Source: JAPOVO01 sp026708165 (GTDB lineage Bacteria; Chloroflexota; UBA11872; VXNJ01). From it: a stretch of DNA of 64,000 bases. Within the stretch, counting starts at the first letter, position 1, and each line of letters starts with the position of its first letter. Made by a program: the position numbers and the translations under genes. The stretch lies in NCBI GenBank assembly GCA_965208775.1, contig OZ242360.1, positions 248,001 through 312,000 of the forward strand, given 5' to 3'. The notes below the pieces were generated by a model. It made no database searches and was not told the DNA's origin. It saw only the letters and a program-made list of their open reading frames with translations. Positions 36,387 to 46,203 of the stretch are shown here, one piece after another.

Positions 36387-37286
36387 TTGGAACTACGTCG
36401 GTGCCAACTTGCCAGTCCAGGCTCGAATATCCGCATGCTCGAAAAGGGAAGCCAGAGCGCCGCCGACGAGGTATTTCTGGACCTGGAGGACAGCGTCGCT
36501 CCCAATGCCAAAGTCGAAGCTCGAAACACCGTGGTTCAGGCCCTGAATGAGTTTGACTGGTCCGGCAAGATCGCGTGCGTGCGGGTCAACGGACTCGACA
36601 CTAAATGGTTCTACGGCGATCTGATCGAAATCGTCGAGGGCGGCGGCGAAGCTCTCGACACAATCATGCTGCCCAAAGCCAACTCTGCAGCCGACGTCTA
36701 TATGCTCGACACGCTTCTCACCCAGATTGAGGAAAACAACGGTCTGGAAATCGGAGCGATCGGCATCGAAGCCCAGATTGAGACCGCCATGGGGATGGTG
36801 AACGTCAACGAGATCGCATTCGCCAGCGAGAGACTGCGATGCTTGATCTTCGGTCCCGGCGACTATTCGGCGAGCGTCCAGGCCAGAGGCCTTTCCATAG
36901 GCGCCAGCGAGAACTATCCGGGGCATGTTTGGCATTACGCGATACACCGGATCGTCGTCGCGGCCAGAGCGGCCGAGATCCAGGTGATCGACGGTCCGTA
37001 CGCCGACTACGCCAACCTAGACGGCTACCGGCAGTCCTGTGAAATGGCCCTAGCGCTCGGGTGCGACGGGAAGTGGGCTATCCATCCGAATCAGATCGAC
37101 GTTGCCAACGACGTTTTCACGCCGTCCTCGGACGACATAGCCAAGGGGCGCCGGATCGTCGCCGAATACAGCAAGGCTCTCGAGGAAGGCAAGGGCGCAA
37201 TCGCGATCGACGGCGAGATGGTGGATGCGGCTACGCTGAAGATGGCGGAAATAGTGGTCGAGAAGGCTGAGGCGGCCGGACTCTGA
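36387..37286 (+). CDS. HpcH/HpaI or CitE-like aldolase/lyase
   Basis: A 299-residue TIM-barrel lyase of the citrate lyase beta/malyl-CoA lyase superfamily. It has ASPGSNIRMLEKG, FLDLEDSVAP with metal-binding acids, IGIEAQIETAMG and FGPGDYSASVQ, and a C-terminal WAIHPNQID. Members cleave or form C-C bonds in acyl-CoA or 2-keto acid aldol adducts. The TTG start at 36387 is fixed by AAGGAGG seven bases upstream. It is followed by sugar isomerase and oxidoreductase genes, so it may finish the breakdown of a sugar acid. Confidence 0.9.
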   Translation: MELRRCQLASPGSNIRMLEKGSQSAADEVFLDLEDSVAPNAKVEARNTVVQALNEFDWSGKIACVRVNGLDTKWFYGDLIEIVEGGGEALDTIMLPKANSAADVYMLDTLLTQIEENNGLEIGAIGIEAQIETAMGMVNVNEIAFASERLRCLIFGPGDYSASVQARGLSIGASENYPGHVWHYAIHRIVVAARAAEIQVIDGPYADYANLDGYRQSCEMALALGCDGKWAIHPNQIDVANDVFTPSSDDIAKGRRIVAEYSKALEEGKGAIAIDGEMVDAATLKMAEIVVEKAEAAGL

Positions 37287-37386
37287 CGTTAGGCCCATCA
37301 CGGGAACTCGGCATGACCCTCGTTCCAGCCTTCGAAAGAGGCAGAGAACCGTACTCTGTTTGGGCGCAAGTCGCCTGGTTAATTGA

Positions 37387-38175
37387 ATGACCGTAGGTGA
37401 CCAACTGGTTGTTTCGGCATGTTTATGGGGTTTGCGCGAACCTCCCGCAGAGGCGGCCCGCAGGCTCGCGGGCATTGGTGTCGACGGCGTTGACGTTGAC
37501 CCCGGCTTTACTGGCGAGCTGAGCCAGCTCGCCGGCGCGGTTCCAGTAAGCGTCAAGTGCCTCGCCGCCGACCATTTGATGCCACCTGGCGGAAGGTTAG
37601 GTGATTCCAAGAGTGAGGCTGGCCGGATCGGGGTCGAACACGTAAGGAGCGGTATCAGGGAAGCGGCCGAACTCGGCACCGAAGCAGTCTACGTGGCACC
37701 GCCCCCCGATAACGGCGCCAGTTTGCGAGATTTCGAGGAATCAGTCGTGCTACTAGCGAGCGAAGCGGATTCGGCCGGATTGCGATTCTGCATCGAGCAC
37801 GTGCCGAGTTTCAAGCTGAGCTCGGCCGCCGCGACTGTTGAATTCGCCACGCGGACCGATCATCCCAACGTTTACCTGCTTATCGACATCGGCCATTGCC
37901 TTATCGTCGGCGAGAGTCCCGCGGAAGCCATTCGAGCAGCAGGAGACCGTCTCGGCTACGTCCACGTTGACGATAACGACGGCAAGGATGACCTTCATCT
38001 GGCGCTGACGGACGGCCTGTTCGATGCCGACGACGTATGCGAGATATTGCGCGCCCTGCAAGAATCGCCTTACGATGGGCCGGTTTCGGTCGAAGTCAAG
38101 AACGACCTTGAAGACCCGCTTGCGGCGGTCGAGAAGACCATGGATGTTTTGGTTAGCGCCCAGAGAGAACTCTGA
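37387..38175 (+). CDS. sugar phosphate isomerase/epimerase family protein
   Basis: A 262-residue TIM barrel of the xylose isomerase-like/AP endonuclease 2 superfamily. Metal-binding positions are suggested by FCIEHVPSFKLSS (Glu), LIDIGHCLI (Asp and His), YVHVDDNDGKDDLH and VSVEVKND. Family members interconvert ketoses, epimerise sugars or dehydrate inosose. No clear ribosome site precedes ATG 37387. It ends eight bases before the oxidoreductase gene, so the two are coupled. Confidence 0.88.
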   Translation: MTVGDQLVVSACLWGLREPPAEAARRLAGIGVDGVDVDPGFTGELSQLAGAVPVSVKCLAADHLMPPGGRLGDSKSEAGRIGVEHVRSGIREAAELGTEAVYVAPPPDNGASLRDFEESVVLLASEADSAGLRFCIEHVPSFKLSSAAATVEFATRTDHPNVYLLIDIGHCLIVGESPAEAIRAAGDRLGYVHVDDNDGKDDLHLALTDGLFDADDVCEILRALQESPYDGPVSVEVKNDLEDPLAAVEKTMDVLVSAQREL

Positions 38176-38183
38176 CAGGAGTC

Positions 38184-39362
38184 ATGACTAGATTCGGAAT
38201 AATCGGCACGGGATCACGCGGACTCAACGCCTTCGGTCGCAACTTGCGTGAGCGCTTCAGCGACCAATCCGAGATAACCGCGTTATGCGACAGTGATCCG
38301 ACCCGGCTCGGCTTCGCGGCCAAGACGCTGGGCGTCGAAACGACCTACCAGAGCGTGTCGGCTCTTATAGCGGACTCGAAGGTGGACGTGGTCGTTATCA
38401 CCACGCCGGACTTCACTCACGCCAACATCGCGCTGGAGGCTATTGACGCCGACAAGCACGTCATCTGCGAAAAGCCGCTGGCGACGTCCATCGAGGACTG
38501 CAACAGAGTGCTTGCCGCCGGGCGGGGATCCGACCGACTTTTCATGGTCGGTTTCGTCCTTCGCTACACGCCATTCTTCGCCGCGCTCCACGAGTCTGTT
38601 TCGAGGGGCGAGATCGGCCAGCCTAGCTTTCTCACGGCCATCGACAACCGAGTCGGAGGGAGTTACTTCCGACGCTGGCATCGGCTGCGCCGCAACTCCG
38701 GCGGGCTGCTCGTACACAAGAGCTGCCACGCGTTAGACGCCATCAACTGGATTTTCGACCAGCGCCCGACCGCCGTCGCGGCGACAGGCGGCATCGCCGT
38801 CTACTCTCCCAAGGACTGGGCGGGCCAGCGTTGCCTAACGTGCGACGCCAAACACACTTGCCCGGAATACACGGACATCACTCAGGGAGACAACGCCGAC
38901 CTCTATTACAAGGCCGAAGCTACCAGTGGATATATCGCCGATACGTGCGTTTTCAATTCAGAAAAGGACACCGTCGACCATGCGGCAGCCTACGTTGAAT
39001 ACGACGGCGGGCCTCGCTCGTCTTACTCACTCTGTCTTTTCGCCAGCTACACCGGTCGGGAGTTTGGCGTGTGGGGGACAGACGGCAAGCTGGAAGGTAC
39101 GGAGACCGGTCATAGCCTGCGACTAACACGAGCGGTAGGCGAAACGGTAGAGACCCGTCCGGTCGAACGCCTCGACGGCGGTCACGGCGGGGGCGACGTT
39201 GGGCTGCTGGAGGACTGCTTCAGTGCTCTTGCCAGCGATCGGGACCCTTCCGCTGGACTCGAGGCCGGCTACTGGGCGGCGGTGTTGGGAATCGCCGCGG
39301 AGGAGTCCGTCGCTCGGGGCGGCGAGCGCGTCACCCTCGCCGAATTGGGAGCCGAAGGCTAG
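38184..39362 (+). CDS. Gfo/Idh/MocA oxidoreductase with a Cys-rich insertion
   Basis: A 392-residue family member with cofactor loop FGIIGTGSRGLNAFG and VICEKPLATS for the EKP step. After the catalytic-domain segment VHKSCHALDAINW comes an insertion near residue 215 reading GQRCLTCDAKHTCPEY, plus a further Cys in IADTCVF about 35 residues later. Four cysteines in this order could bind a metal or form disulfides. Its stop codon overlaps the stop of the convergent enolase-superfamily gene by three bases. Confidence 0.9.
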   Translation: MTRFGIIGTGSRGLNAFGRNLRERFSDQSEITALCDSDPTRLGFAAKTLGVETTYQSVSALIADSKVDVVVITTPDFTHANIALEAIDADKHVICEKPLATSIEDCNRVLAAGRGSDRLFMVGFVLRYTPFFAALHESVSRGEIGQPSFLTAIDNRVGGSYFRRWHRLRRNSGGLLVHKSCHALDAINWIFDQRPTAVAATGGIAVYSPKDWAGQRCLTCDAKHTCPEYTDITQGDNADLYYKAEATSGYIADTCVFNSEKDTVDHAAAYVEYDGGPRSSYSLCLFASYTGREFGVWGTDGKLEGTETGHSLRLTRAVGETVETRPVERLDGGHGGGDVGLLEDCFSALASDRDPSAGLEAGYWAAVLGIAAEESVARGGERVTLAELGAEG

Positions 39363-40477
39363 GCGACCCGGTACCGCTCGACGACTGACTCGTTGAGCTC
39401 GAATCCCAATCCAGCCCCTTCGGGAACTTGGACCACGCCGTCGGAATCGATAGTCAGCGATGAGGCGACTATGTCGGTTCGCAGCGGGTTTGGATTCTGG
39501 TCCATTTCGAACATCGGATCGTGCGGCAGCGTCGCGGAAACGTGCAGATTCGCGAATCCGGACACCGCCCCGGCGAAGTTGTGCGCCGCCATCCGCAAGT
39601 GCCAGGCCCGCGCGAGCGCCGCTATCCGCCGAAACTCAGTGATACCTCCACACCAAATGGCGTCCGGCTGAGCGAAGTCAACCGTGCCGTGCGCAATCAA
39701 GCGCTTGAATCCGTCGAGCGACGCTTCCGTCTCGTAGCCGGCGATAGGAATCGCCGTCGCCGAACGGACCATCGCCGCCCCCTCGGTGTCATCGGTTCTT
39801 ACAGGTTCCTCGAACCAGTAGATATCAAGGTCCTCCACGGCCCGGGCCATTGCGATTGCTTCTTTGGGCGTGTACATGTTGTTGGCATCGATCATCAGGC
39901 GCAAACCGGAACCAAGCGCCTCGCGCGCCGTTCGGACTCGGTCGATATCGACCGCCATAGGCTCACCGGCAACCTTCATTTTGGCCGCTCGATAGCCAGC
40001 TTCGCGATAGCCTCGAAACTCCTCAGACAGCTCAGCAAGCCCTTTGCCTTCCATGTAAAACCCGCCACTGGCATAACCCATCAACGATCTGCCATGCGCA
40101 CCCAGCAGCGTGCATACTGGTTTATCGCAGATCTTGCCCAGCAAGTCCCACAGGGCGATATCGACTCCGCTGATCGCACCGAAGATGACTCCGCGTCTTC
40201 CGAGCTGAATCGTGCCCCGGTACATGCTTTCCCACAGGCGCTCGAGGTTTTCTGGGTCTTCACCTACGAGAAGCGGCGCGAGTTGCGTTTCCACGATCTT
40301 GCATACGACCTGCTCCGCTCCTCCGAAGCAAGCGGCCTCGCCGATTCCCTCCACGCCGTCCGAAGTCCGAACTCTGACGATGGCCGAAATTCGTACTGGA
40401 ATGTGGACCTGTGCGTCAGCCATCGGCCGGTCGAGTTCGTATCTAAGTATTTCCGCAATGACCTCGGTGATTCGCAT
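39359..40477 (-). CDS. mandelate racemase/muconate lactonizing (enolase superfamily) enzyme
   Basis: A 372-residue enolase-superfamily enzyme, most likely a sugar-acid dehydratase. The KxK-type base is in AAKMKVAGE; metal ligands are MIDANN (Asp), YWFEEPV (Glu) and AGYETEAS (Glu); the second base His is in MAAHNFAG. These enzymes abstract the proton next to a carboxylate and then eliminate water or racemise. ATG 40477 is chosen because GGAG is seven bases upstream; the frame extends 13 codons further. Head-to-head with the isomerase-oxidoreductase genes, it fits a shared sugar-acid pathway. Confidence 0.92.
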   Translation of the reverse strand: MRITEVIAEILRYELDRPMADAQVHIPVRISAIVRVRTSDGVEGIGEAACFGGAEQVVCKIVETQLAPLLVGEDPENLERLWESMYRGTIQLGRRGVIFGAISGVDIALWDLLGKICDKPVCTLLGAHGRSLMGYASGGFYMEGKGLAELSEEFRGYREAGYRAAKMKVAGEPMAVDIDRVRTAREALGSGLRLMIDANNMYTPKEAIAMARAVEDLDIYWFEEPVRTDDTEGAAMVRSATAIPIAGYETEASLDGFKRLIAHGTVDFAQPDAIWCGGITEFRRIAALARAWHLRMAAHNFAGAVSGFANLHVSATLPHDPMFEMDQNPNPLRTDIVASSLTIDSDGVVQVPEGAGLGFELNESVVERYRVA

Positions 40478-40710
40478 CGACTCGCTCCATAGACTCTTCA
40501 GGCAATGTGAGGTCACATTTTGCCCCTATCGACTTTCGCATCCCGCCAAATCTCACTATGAGGTTTGCGGGGCCAGAGCCGTTACGTTACGCGGCGCAGA
40601 TTTCACGATCCGGCTAAGGCAACCATCACAATTAGTATGCGTGTACCCTAGCGGCGTAGCAGGATCTCCGGTTGCTTCTGCATAGTGCCTAACCAAGCTG
40701 GATAGATCAG

Positions 40711-43209
40711 ATGTGGGCCAATCTTGAACGAACTGCCAAGTCGGTGCTGCTCGTGTTCCTTCTGGGCGCGGCATCGAGCGTGCACGCCACTTCATTGGAC
40801 TTCGGCCCGGCCGATCATCCTGTAGAGATGGGGCATTTCTATTCCCAGACCGGCATTGGCTTTGGGACCGGCTTCCACATTCTGGACGAGCGGCGGCTCG
40901 GTATTCGGATGGAGCATTTTTGGTCCGAGTTCGACCGCCTGGGAGGCGTGTCCACTTTCGGCTATCCAACTTCCACGGTCTTCCGATGGGCAGGTCTCAA
41001 TTGGGCTCAACTTACGCAGAAGTCCTTGATCTACTGGAACCGTTATGAAGGCCGCCTTCGGGTCGCAAACATATACGAAATTCTGGAGTCGGCAGGACTT
41101 GACGACTATCTCCAGAGTAACGGCGTCCCCACACCAATCGCCGATGACGGCGCGTCTACTCACGAAGAGGCCATCGAGATCAGGTTGAGCTGGCTCGAAA
41201 ACGAGACTTTGCGCAACGCTTACTTCGCCAATCCCAATCCAAACCGAATAGCCAACTGGTCCCGCGGCGACGCAATCGACCTACGGGGCTTGCCCATGTC
41301 CAAACCGCAGCGCATGGGGCCGTTTATCGCTCAGCGATTCCAAAGAGCGGTGATGCAGCTTTGGGTAGAAGATGTGCCGGGAGGTCAGCCGCCGGGCAGC
41401 ATCACGTTTGTGAACGGCGGTGACATATTCAAGCAAGCCGGGCTACTGCCGCGAGGAGACTCCACCGAGTCACACTCGCCGTCCAATCTTCCATTCGTAT
41501 CCGAGAGCGAATACCGGCTCCTCTTCAGCTCTCAGCGGACTGGTTCTACGCAGATCTATTCGTCCGCATCGAACGGCGCGAACGCCGTGGCGCTTACAAG
41601 CACCGACAACGTCGAACGATTCCCCGCAGTCTCGCCTGACGGCACGATGCTCGCCTTCGCGCGTGGCGAAGTTGCGCCTCCGGTGGACCAGCGGCGCGAG
41701 CCGTCCGCAGGTGAATTGACTCTCCCCAGAATCGTCGTTCGAGACCTATTGACGGGAGAGGAACGAACCATCAGCCCGGAAGGTGTCTGGGCCGGTTCCC
41801 TATCGTGGTCACCCGATGGATCGAAGATCGTCTATAGCGGCTGGGCCGACACTGATACCGAGCTGTATATCACGGACGTTGCCTCGGCTGAAAACGCAAA
41901 GTTGCTCACGTTGCCTTACAGCCAGATAGACCCCGACTGGTCTCCCGACGGCTCCACCATAGTCTTCGCATCCGATCATGACGGTCCGTATCAGCTCTAT
42001 TCCGTAGGACCCGACGGATCCGGAATGAGCCGGATCACCTACAGTGGAGTCTCCGAGTTTGGGCCGGTGTGGTCGCCGGACGGCGACTCCATTGCGTTTT
42101 CGAGGTCCACCGAGTTCGGACATGACATTTTTGTTGCCAATCCGGACGCTTCGGAGGCCAGGAATCTCACTCGCCGCCGGGGGCATGACCACTCGCCATC
42201 ATTCACTCCGGATGGTCAATTCATCGTGTTCGTGAGCGAACGGGTCTTCGACGAGGACATTCACGTCGTTCCAATCGACGGGACGGCTGCTGCAAAGCTC
42301 GTTTCCGACGAAGGCGCCGACAGGGACCCGATAATTGCCAGGTTCGCGACGCCTGTTGGCTCGGTCCGGCCCGTGCCGGAGGAGGCCACCCTGCTGTTCT
42401 ATTCCTCCAGCATCTCGGAGGGGCCGACCGATATCTGGGCCGCCTCACATGGCAGGCAACCGATTATTCCAGTAAACCTCACCACTTCCCGCTGGATCGA
42501 TGTGCTTCCAGGATGGTCGCCAGACGGGCAGCATTTCGCGTTCACCGGTTCACGCGACGGGAGCCTGGACCTGTTTATCGCCCGCTCCGATGGAACGGGA
42601 GTGGGGCAGTTGACGAACTCGGGACAGTTCAATGGATTCGCCCACTTTTCGCCGGACAGCTCAAGGATATTATTCAGTTCGGACCGGTTCGGAACGAATA
42701 ATGTCTTCGCCATCAACGTCGACGGAACCGGTCTGGTCCGCATAACGCAATCCGTCGGCGCCGATGTCGACGCGGTTTGGACGAGCGGCGGACGCGAGAT
42801 CATCTTCGCGTCAGACCGCGACGGGGACTTCGACATTTACCGCATGTCACTGACGGACCGTCGCGCAGTACAGTTGACCAACTTTCCCGGGGACGCCAGA
42901 AATCCCGACGTTTCCCCTGACGGTCAAACGATCATCTTTACGGTGCATTCCGGAAGATTCGAGGGCATGTATTCCATGCGCGCGGACGGCTCGGGCATTG
43001 CCCCGCTTATCCGGGATGGCTGGGAATACAGAAATCCGGCTTGGTCTCCTGACGGGAAGCTGATCGCCTTTGCATCCCGACGGTCGGCTGAAGGGACTTA
43101 TGGAATCTACATACTAGATCCGCAACGGCAGGTCTTTTGGAACGTTGCCGACACGCCCGCCAATGACTTGAATCCCGTGTGGCGTAACGGCATCACCACC
43201 GGCATATAG
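40711..43209 (+). CDS. exported TolB-like WD40 beta-propeller protein
   Basis: An 832-residue exported protein. The signal peptide is MWANLERTAKSVLLVFLLGA with cleavage after SVHA. Residues ~65-140 contain FWSEFDRLGGVSTFGYPTS, a repeat also seen in the polysaccharide deacetylase at 46204. From ~270 on there are more than ten PD40-type blades such as LSWSPDGSKIVYSG and PDWSPDGSTIVFAS, which form one or two propellers. TolB-like propellers bind proteins or peptides; the role here is unknown. It ends before the convergent DciA-like gene. Confidence 0.88.
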   Translation: MWANLERTAKSVLLVFLLGAASSVHATSLDFGPADHPVEMGHFYSQTGIGFGTGFHILDERRLGIRMEHFWSEFDRLGGVSTFGYPTSTVFRWAGLNWAQLTQKSLIYWNRYEGRLRVANIYEILESAGLDDYLQSNGVPTPIADDGASTHEEAIEIRLSWLENETLRNAYFANPNPNRIANWSRGDAIDLRGLPMSKPQRMGPFIAQRFQRAVMQLWVEDVPGGQPPGSITFVNGGDIFKQAGLLPRGDSTESHSPSNLPFVSESEYRLLFSSQRTGSTQIYSSASNGANAVALTSTDNVERFPAVSPDGTMLAFARGEVAPPVDQRREPSAGELTLPRIVVRDLLTGEERTISPEGVWAGSLSWSPDGSKIVYSGWADTDTELYITDVASAENAKLLTLPYSQIDPDWSPDGSTIVFASDHDGPYQLYSVGPDGSGMSRITYSGVSEFGPVWSPDGDSIAFSRSTEFGHDIFVANPDASEARNLTRRRGHDHSPSFTPDGQFIVFVSERVFDEDIHVVPIDGTAAAKLVSDEGADRDPIIARFATPVGSVRPVPEEATLLFYSSSISEGPTDIWAASHGRQPIIPVNLTTSRWIDVLPGWSPDGQHFAFTGSRDGSLDLFIARSDGTGVGQLTNSGQFNGFAHFSPDSSRILFSSDRFGTNNVFAINVDGTGLVRITQSVGADVDAVWTSGGREIIFASDRDGDFDIYRMSLTDRRAVQLTNFPGDARNPDVSPDGQTIIFTVHSGRFEGMYSMRADGSGIAPLIRDGWEYRNPAWSPDGKLIAFASRRSAEGTYGIYILDPQRQVFWNVADTPANDLNPVWRNGITTGI

Positions 43210-43270
43210 GCAGCAACGCGCTAACGCCCCCCTCTCTCAATGGCTCAATTCCGGCAGCGCGAGTTTGCGT

Positions 43271-43741
43271 TTACCCGAGCGGGGTGTTCCAGAAATCTGC
43301 CTCGGCTCGACAAGCCAGGCAATACTTACCGCTCCTGCTCATCACGCCGCATCGTTCGCAGCGCATAGCTGGTGAGGCGGCTGACAGCGGAGCCGTTGCT
43401 TCAATCGACGGTTGACGGGAAGCGGGACGCGTGAGTATTCGGGTAACCGTAGAGGGCGCGCCAGCATCCCGTAGCGCCGCAAGTAGTGCTCTCGACATGA
43501 GCTGGATGCGTTGACCCCAGATATTGTCTGAAACCTCTATGACGAATGCGTGATCAGCTACACGAACGGCGATGCAGGCGGCGGAAGCACCGTGTCCCAA
43601 CACGGCTTCGGCAATTTCGGAGAAAGCATCCAAGAGCCGCGCGCGTTCGATGCCCCGCCGCATCACCGGCTCTTCGAGCATTTCTTCTAGCAACGAGCCG
43701 ATCGACCGGTCTTCGCCAGCATCACTATGGCGGCGTATCAA
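43271..43741 (-). CDS. DciA/DUF721-like protein with C-terminal zinc ribbon
   Basis: A 156-residue protein. The first ~105 residues resemble the DUF721/DciA fold (VADHAFVIEVSDNIWGQRIQ), known as a loader of the replicative helicase DnaB in many bacteria. The last ~30 residues hold CERCGVMSRSGKYCLAC, a four-cysteine zinc ribbon that is not part of the core family. The TTG start at 43741 overlaps the end of recF by 17 bases, a common gene order for this family. Confidence 0.75.
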   Translation of the reverse strand: MIRRHSDAGEDRSIGSLLEEMLEEPVMRRGIERARLLDAFSEIAEAVLGHGASAACIAVRVADHAFVIEVSDNIWGQRIQLMSRALLAALRDAGAPSTVTRILTRPASRQPSIEATAPLSAASPAMRCERCGVMSRSGKYCLACRAEADFWNTPLG

Positions 43742-44891
43742 CCTGCTTCCATTCGACTACCCCTCGGGTCACGCCTAGCATGCATGCGGAATCGACCAGC
43801 CGCTGTGGAACGCTGGCGATATCCGCCGAAGAGACGAAGACCTGAGCGCTTTCCGGAATCTGGCTCGCGACCGTCGCTCGATGATGCGAGTCCAACTCGG
43901 AAAAGATGTCATCGAGCAGCAAGATCGGCAATTCTCCGGCAACGTTGCGCAGCCATTCGAGCTGCGCAAATTTCAGGCTAAGCACCGCCAGACGATGCTG
44001 ACCGCGCGATCCGTATCCGGCGATAGTCCGGTTTCCGAGAGTTATGGTCAGATCGTCACGATGCGGCCCCATCAGCGATTGTCCCGCCCCTATCTCACGT
44101 TCCCGCAAGGCTTTTAGAGCTTCCAGCATGGACTCGCTTTCCATGCCAGCCGCTGATTCTATGGCGTAGCTGAATTCGAGTGACTCACCGTCTTCCCATA
44201 GCCTCCGAAAGAAGTCCGCCGCATAGATTGAAAGGTGACTCACGAACTGCCTGCGCGAGTCCGTAATCGGCGCTGCCAGCTCCGCGAGTTTCATGTCCCA
44301 GAACTCAAGTGAGCGAGATGTTCTCCTGCCCGTCATCTTGATTTCACGTAACAGCGCGTTTCGCTGCGTCACGACGTGGTTATAGTCCATCAGATTTCGA
44401 AGGTAAGTGTCGTCGGCCTGAGATACCGAAATGTCAAGAAACCGCCGACGTAACGAAGGCGGCCCGATCAGCAGGTCCACGTCCTCCGGCGAGAAGTAAA
44501 CCGCCTTCAACCGCCCTACGAATCTCGACAGCGTCGTCGACTTTCCATCAACCATGGCGCGGCGCGCGGTACGGCCGCGCCGCGGACGGTCTATCCTGCC
44601 GTTGCCGTCGAGCACAGAGAAAACTAACTCGAGCCGGGTGGCGCGATCTCGGCCCGATACCTCCGACCGCACACGGGCAAATTGCCGACGTTCTCCAGCC
44701 GAAGAGTGGATGAGATCCACCATTGGCCGTGTCGACCTCCCCCGACCAGTAGAAAGCGCCAGAAGAGACTCAAGCAGGTTGGACTTACCCTGCGCGTTCG
44801 CGCCGACCACCAAAACGATGCCCGGGCTGAAGTCAAGCTCGACCGAGCGTAGATTCCGAAAGTCCTTCAGTTCAAGACGACGGCAATACAT
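43725..44891 (-). CDS. recF: DNA replication and repair protein RecF
   Basis: A 388-residue SMC-like ATPase. The N-terminus LELKDFRNLRSVELDFSPG and Walker A GANAQGKSN (30-38) are typical. The signature region reads AGQSLMGPHRDDLTI and the Walker B/D-loop LPILLLDDIFSELD. RecF binds gapped DNA and helps RecOR load RecA. Length matches the family. The usual dnaN neighbour is not upstream. The DciA-like gene follows with a 17-base overlap. Confidence 0.96.
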   Translation of the reverse strand: MYCRRLELKDFRNLRSVELDFSPGIVLVVGANAQGKSNLLESLLALSTGRGRSTRPMVDLIHSSAGERRQFARVRSEVSGRDRATRLELVFSVLDGNGRIDRPRRGRTARRAMVDGKSTTLSRFVGRLKAVYFSPEDVDLLIGPPSLRRRFLDISVSQADDTYLRNLMDYNHVVTQRNALLREIKMTGRRTSRSLEFWDMKLAELAAPITDSRRQFVSHLSIYAADFFRRLWEDGESLEFSYAIESAAGMESESMLEALKALREREIGAGQSLMGPHRDDLTITLGNRTIAGYGSRGQHRLAVLSLKFAQLEWLRNVAGELPILLLDDIFSELDSHHRATVASQIPESAQVFVSSADIASVPQRLVDSACMLGVTRGVVEWKQVDTPP

Positions 44892-45047
44892 CCCTCGTTC
44901 TTGCCTTCGGATAAAAGCCCCTCATGAAACCAACTCGGCTAAATCCCATTACGGCCAAGGCCGAAGCCACACCGAATTCGACACCATATAGTCGCGCCTC
45001 GCAACGAATCACCGCAAAAAAGGTCAAGTTGCTACACTAGCGCGGAA

Positions 45048-45248
45048 TCAGAGCCGTGAACGCCGCTTCACTACATAGCCGCCGAAAGCAAGGGCCAACA
45101 ATGCCGCTACGGCGGCGGTGACCAGGTAGAGCGCCGCCAGAATAAATGACATGACATTCCAGAAAACGGCCGCGGCAACGACGAAGGCGACCAGCGTGAC
45201 AGTGAGCACTGCTAGTCCGATTCGAATCCATCCAATGATCTTGTTCAA
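45048..45248 (-). CDS. small two-helix membrane protein
   Basis: A 66-residue frame with two hydrophobic stretches, LAVLTVTLVAFVVAAAVFW and LAALYLVTAAVAALLALAF, and a basic tail KRRSRL. The TTG start at 45248 has a GAGG that is too close, so the start is uncertain. An overlapping frame at 45037-45231 is less protein-like. No family is recognised. Confidence 0.5.
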   Translation of the reverse strand: MNKIIGWIRIGLAVLTVTLVAFVVAAAVFWNVMSFILAALYLVTAAVAALLALAFGGYVVKRRSRL

Positions 45249-45313
45249 GTCCTCGAATTGCTATCTTTGGTTAAGTTACTTATGCGCAGGCTGAGGAAGG
45301 GGCAGATTTCGAC

Positions 45314-46162
45314 ATGGCGACAATACGCATCGTAACCGACAGCACCGCCGGGATCACCGAAGCCCAAAAGGAAGAACTTGGTATTGCAACCATTCCCCTT
45401 GTGGTTCGCTTTGGCTCGGATGCGTATCGAGACGGCGTTGAAATATCCAGCGGCGAGTTCTACGACCGGCTTATAACAGGAAACACTTTTCCTTCGACGT
45501 CGCAGCCCAGCGCTGGAGAGTTCCTGGAGCTGTATCGAGAACTTGCGAAGGATGCCGATTCGATCATCTCGATTCACATCTCCTCAAAGCTATCCGGAAC
45601 CTGTGAATCGGCTCGCACGGCCATTCGCGAGGAGATCGACGCTGCCGTCGACGTGATTGACAGCCAAAGTGTTGCGATAGGCCTTGGGCATCTGGCCGTA
45701 GTAGCTGCGGAAATGGCGCGTCACGGCTCAGACCGCGACATCATCATCCAGGCAATCAACAAACTGATTCCCAAGGTGCGAATCGGTTTCGCCCTGACCA
45801 CTCTGGAGTACCTGAAGCGGGGGGGAAGGATCGGCGGCGCCCAGGCACTAGTAGGGTCTCTGCTCAGGATCAGGCCTGTTCTTCACATCGACGAGGGTCT
45901 CATCGAACCACTAGGCCGCGCCCGCTCGGAGAGAAAGGCCGTCGACCGTCTGATTCAATACATCGACGACGAGTCTGACGGCAAGCTTGCCTACTGCGGT
46001 ATCCTGCACGTCCGGAATGAGGCTGGTGCAGCGCGGCTCAAGGACCGAGTGGCATCCAGATTTGAAGTGGAGCGCTGGTACGAGGGCGAACTCAGCCCGG
46101 TTGTCGGCGCTCATGCCGGACCCGGTGTCGTTGGAGTGTCTTTCCCAGCCGCAGGCGACTAA
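45314..46162 (+). CDS. DegV family fatty-acid-binding protein
   Basis: A 282-residue DegV protein, the fatty-acid-binding partner (FakB-like) of fatty acid kinase in species where it was studied. It shows IRIVTDSTAGITEAQ, TSQPSAGEFLE, SIHISSKLSGT and LEYLKRGGRIGG, all typical. The last part, VVGAHAGPGVVGVSF, closes the lipid pocket. ATG 45314 is preceded by GGAAGGGG. No fakA-like kinase gene is in the window. Confidence 0.94.
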   Translation: MATIRIVTDSTAGITEAQKEELGIATIPLVVRFGSDAYRDGVEISSGEFYDRLITGNTFPSTSQPSAGEFLELYRELAKDADSIISIHISSKLSGTCESARTAIREEIDAAVDVIDSQSVAIGLGHLAVVAAEMARHGSDRDIIIQAINKLIPKVRIGFALTTLEYLKRGGRIGGAQALVGSLLRIRPVLHIDEGLIEPLGRARSERKAVDRLIQYIDDESDGKLAYCGILHVRNEAGAARLKDRVASRFEVERWYEGELSPVVGAHAGPGVVGVSFPAAGD

Positions 46163-46203
46163 AGCCTCGGGAACTCATATTCCAGCGACCGGCGCCACGT
46201 CCG

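Noticed and set aside
45037..45231. 64-codon frame overlapping the small membrane protein
   Set aside because: The alternative frame at 45048-45248 has two clean membrane helices and a basic tail, while this one reads as a shadow.
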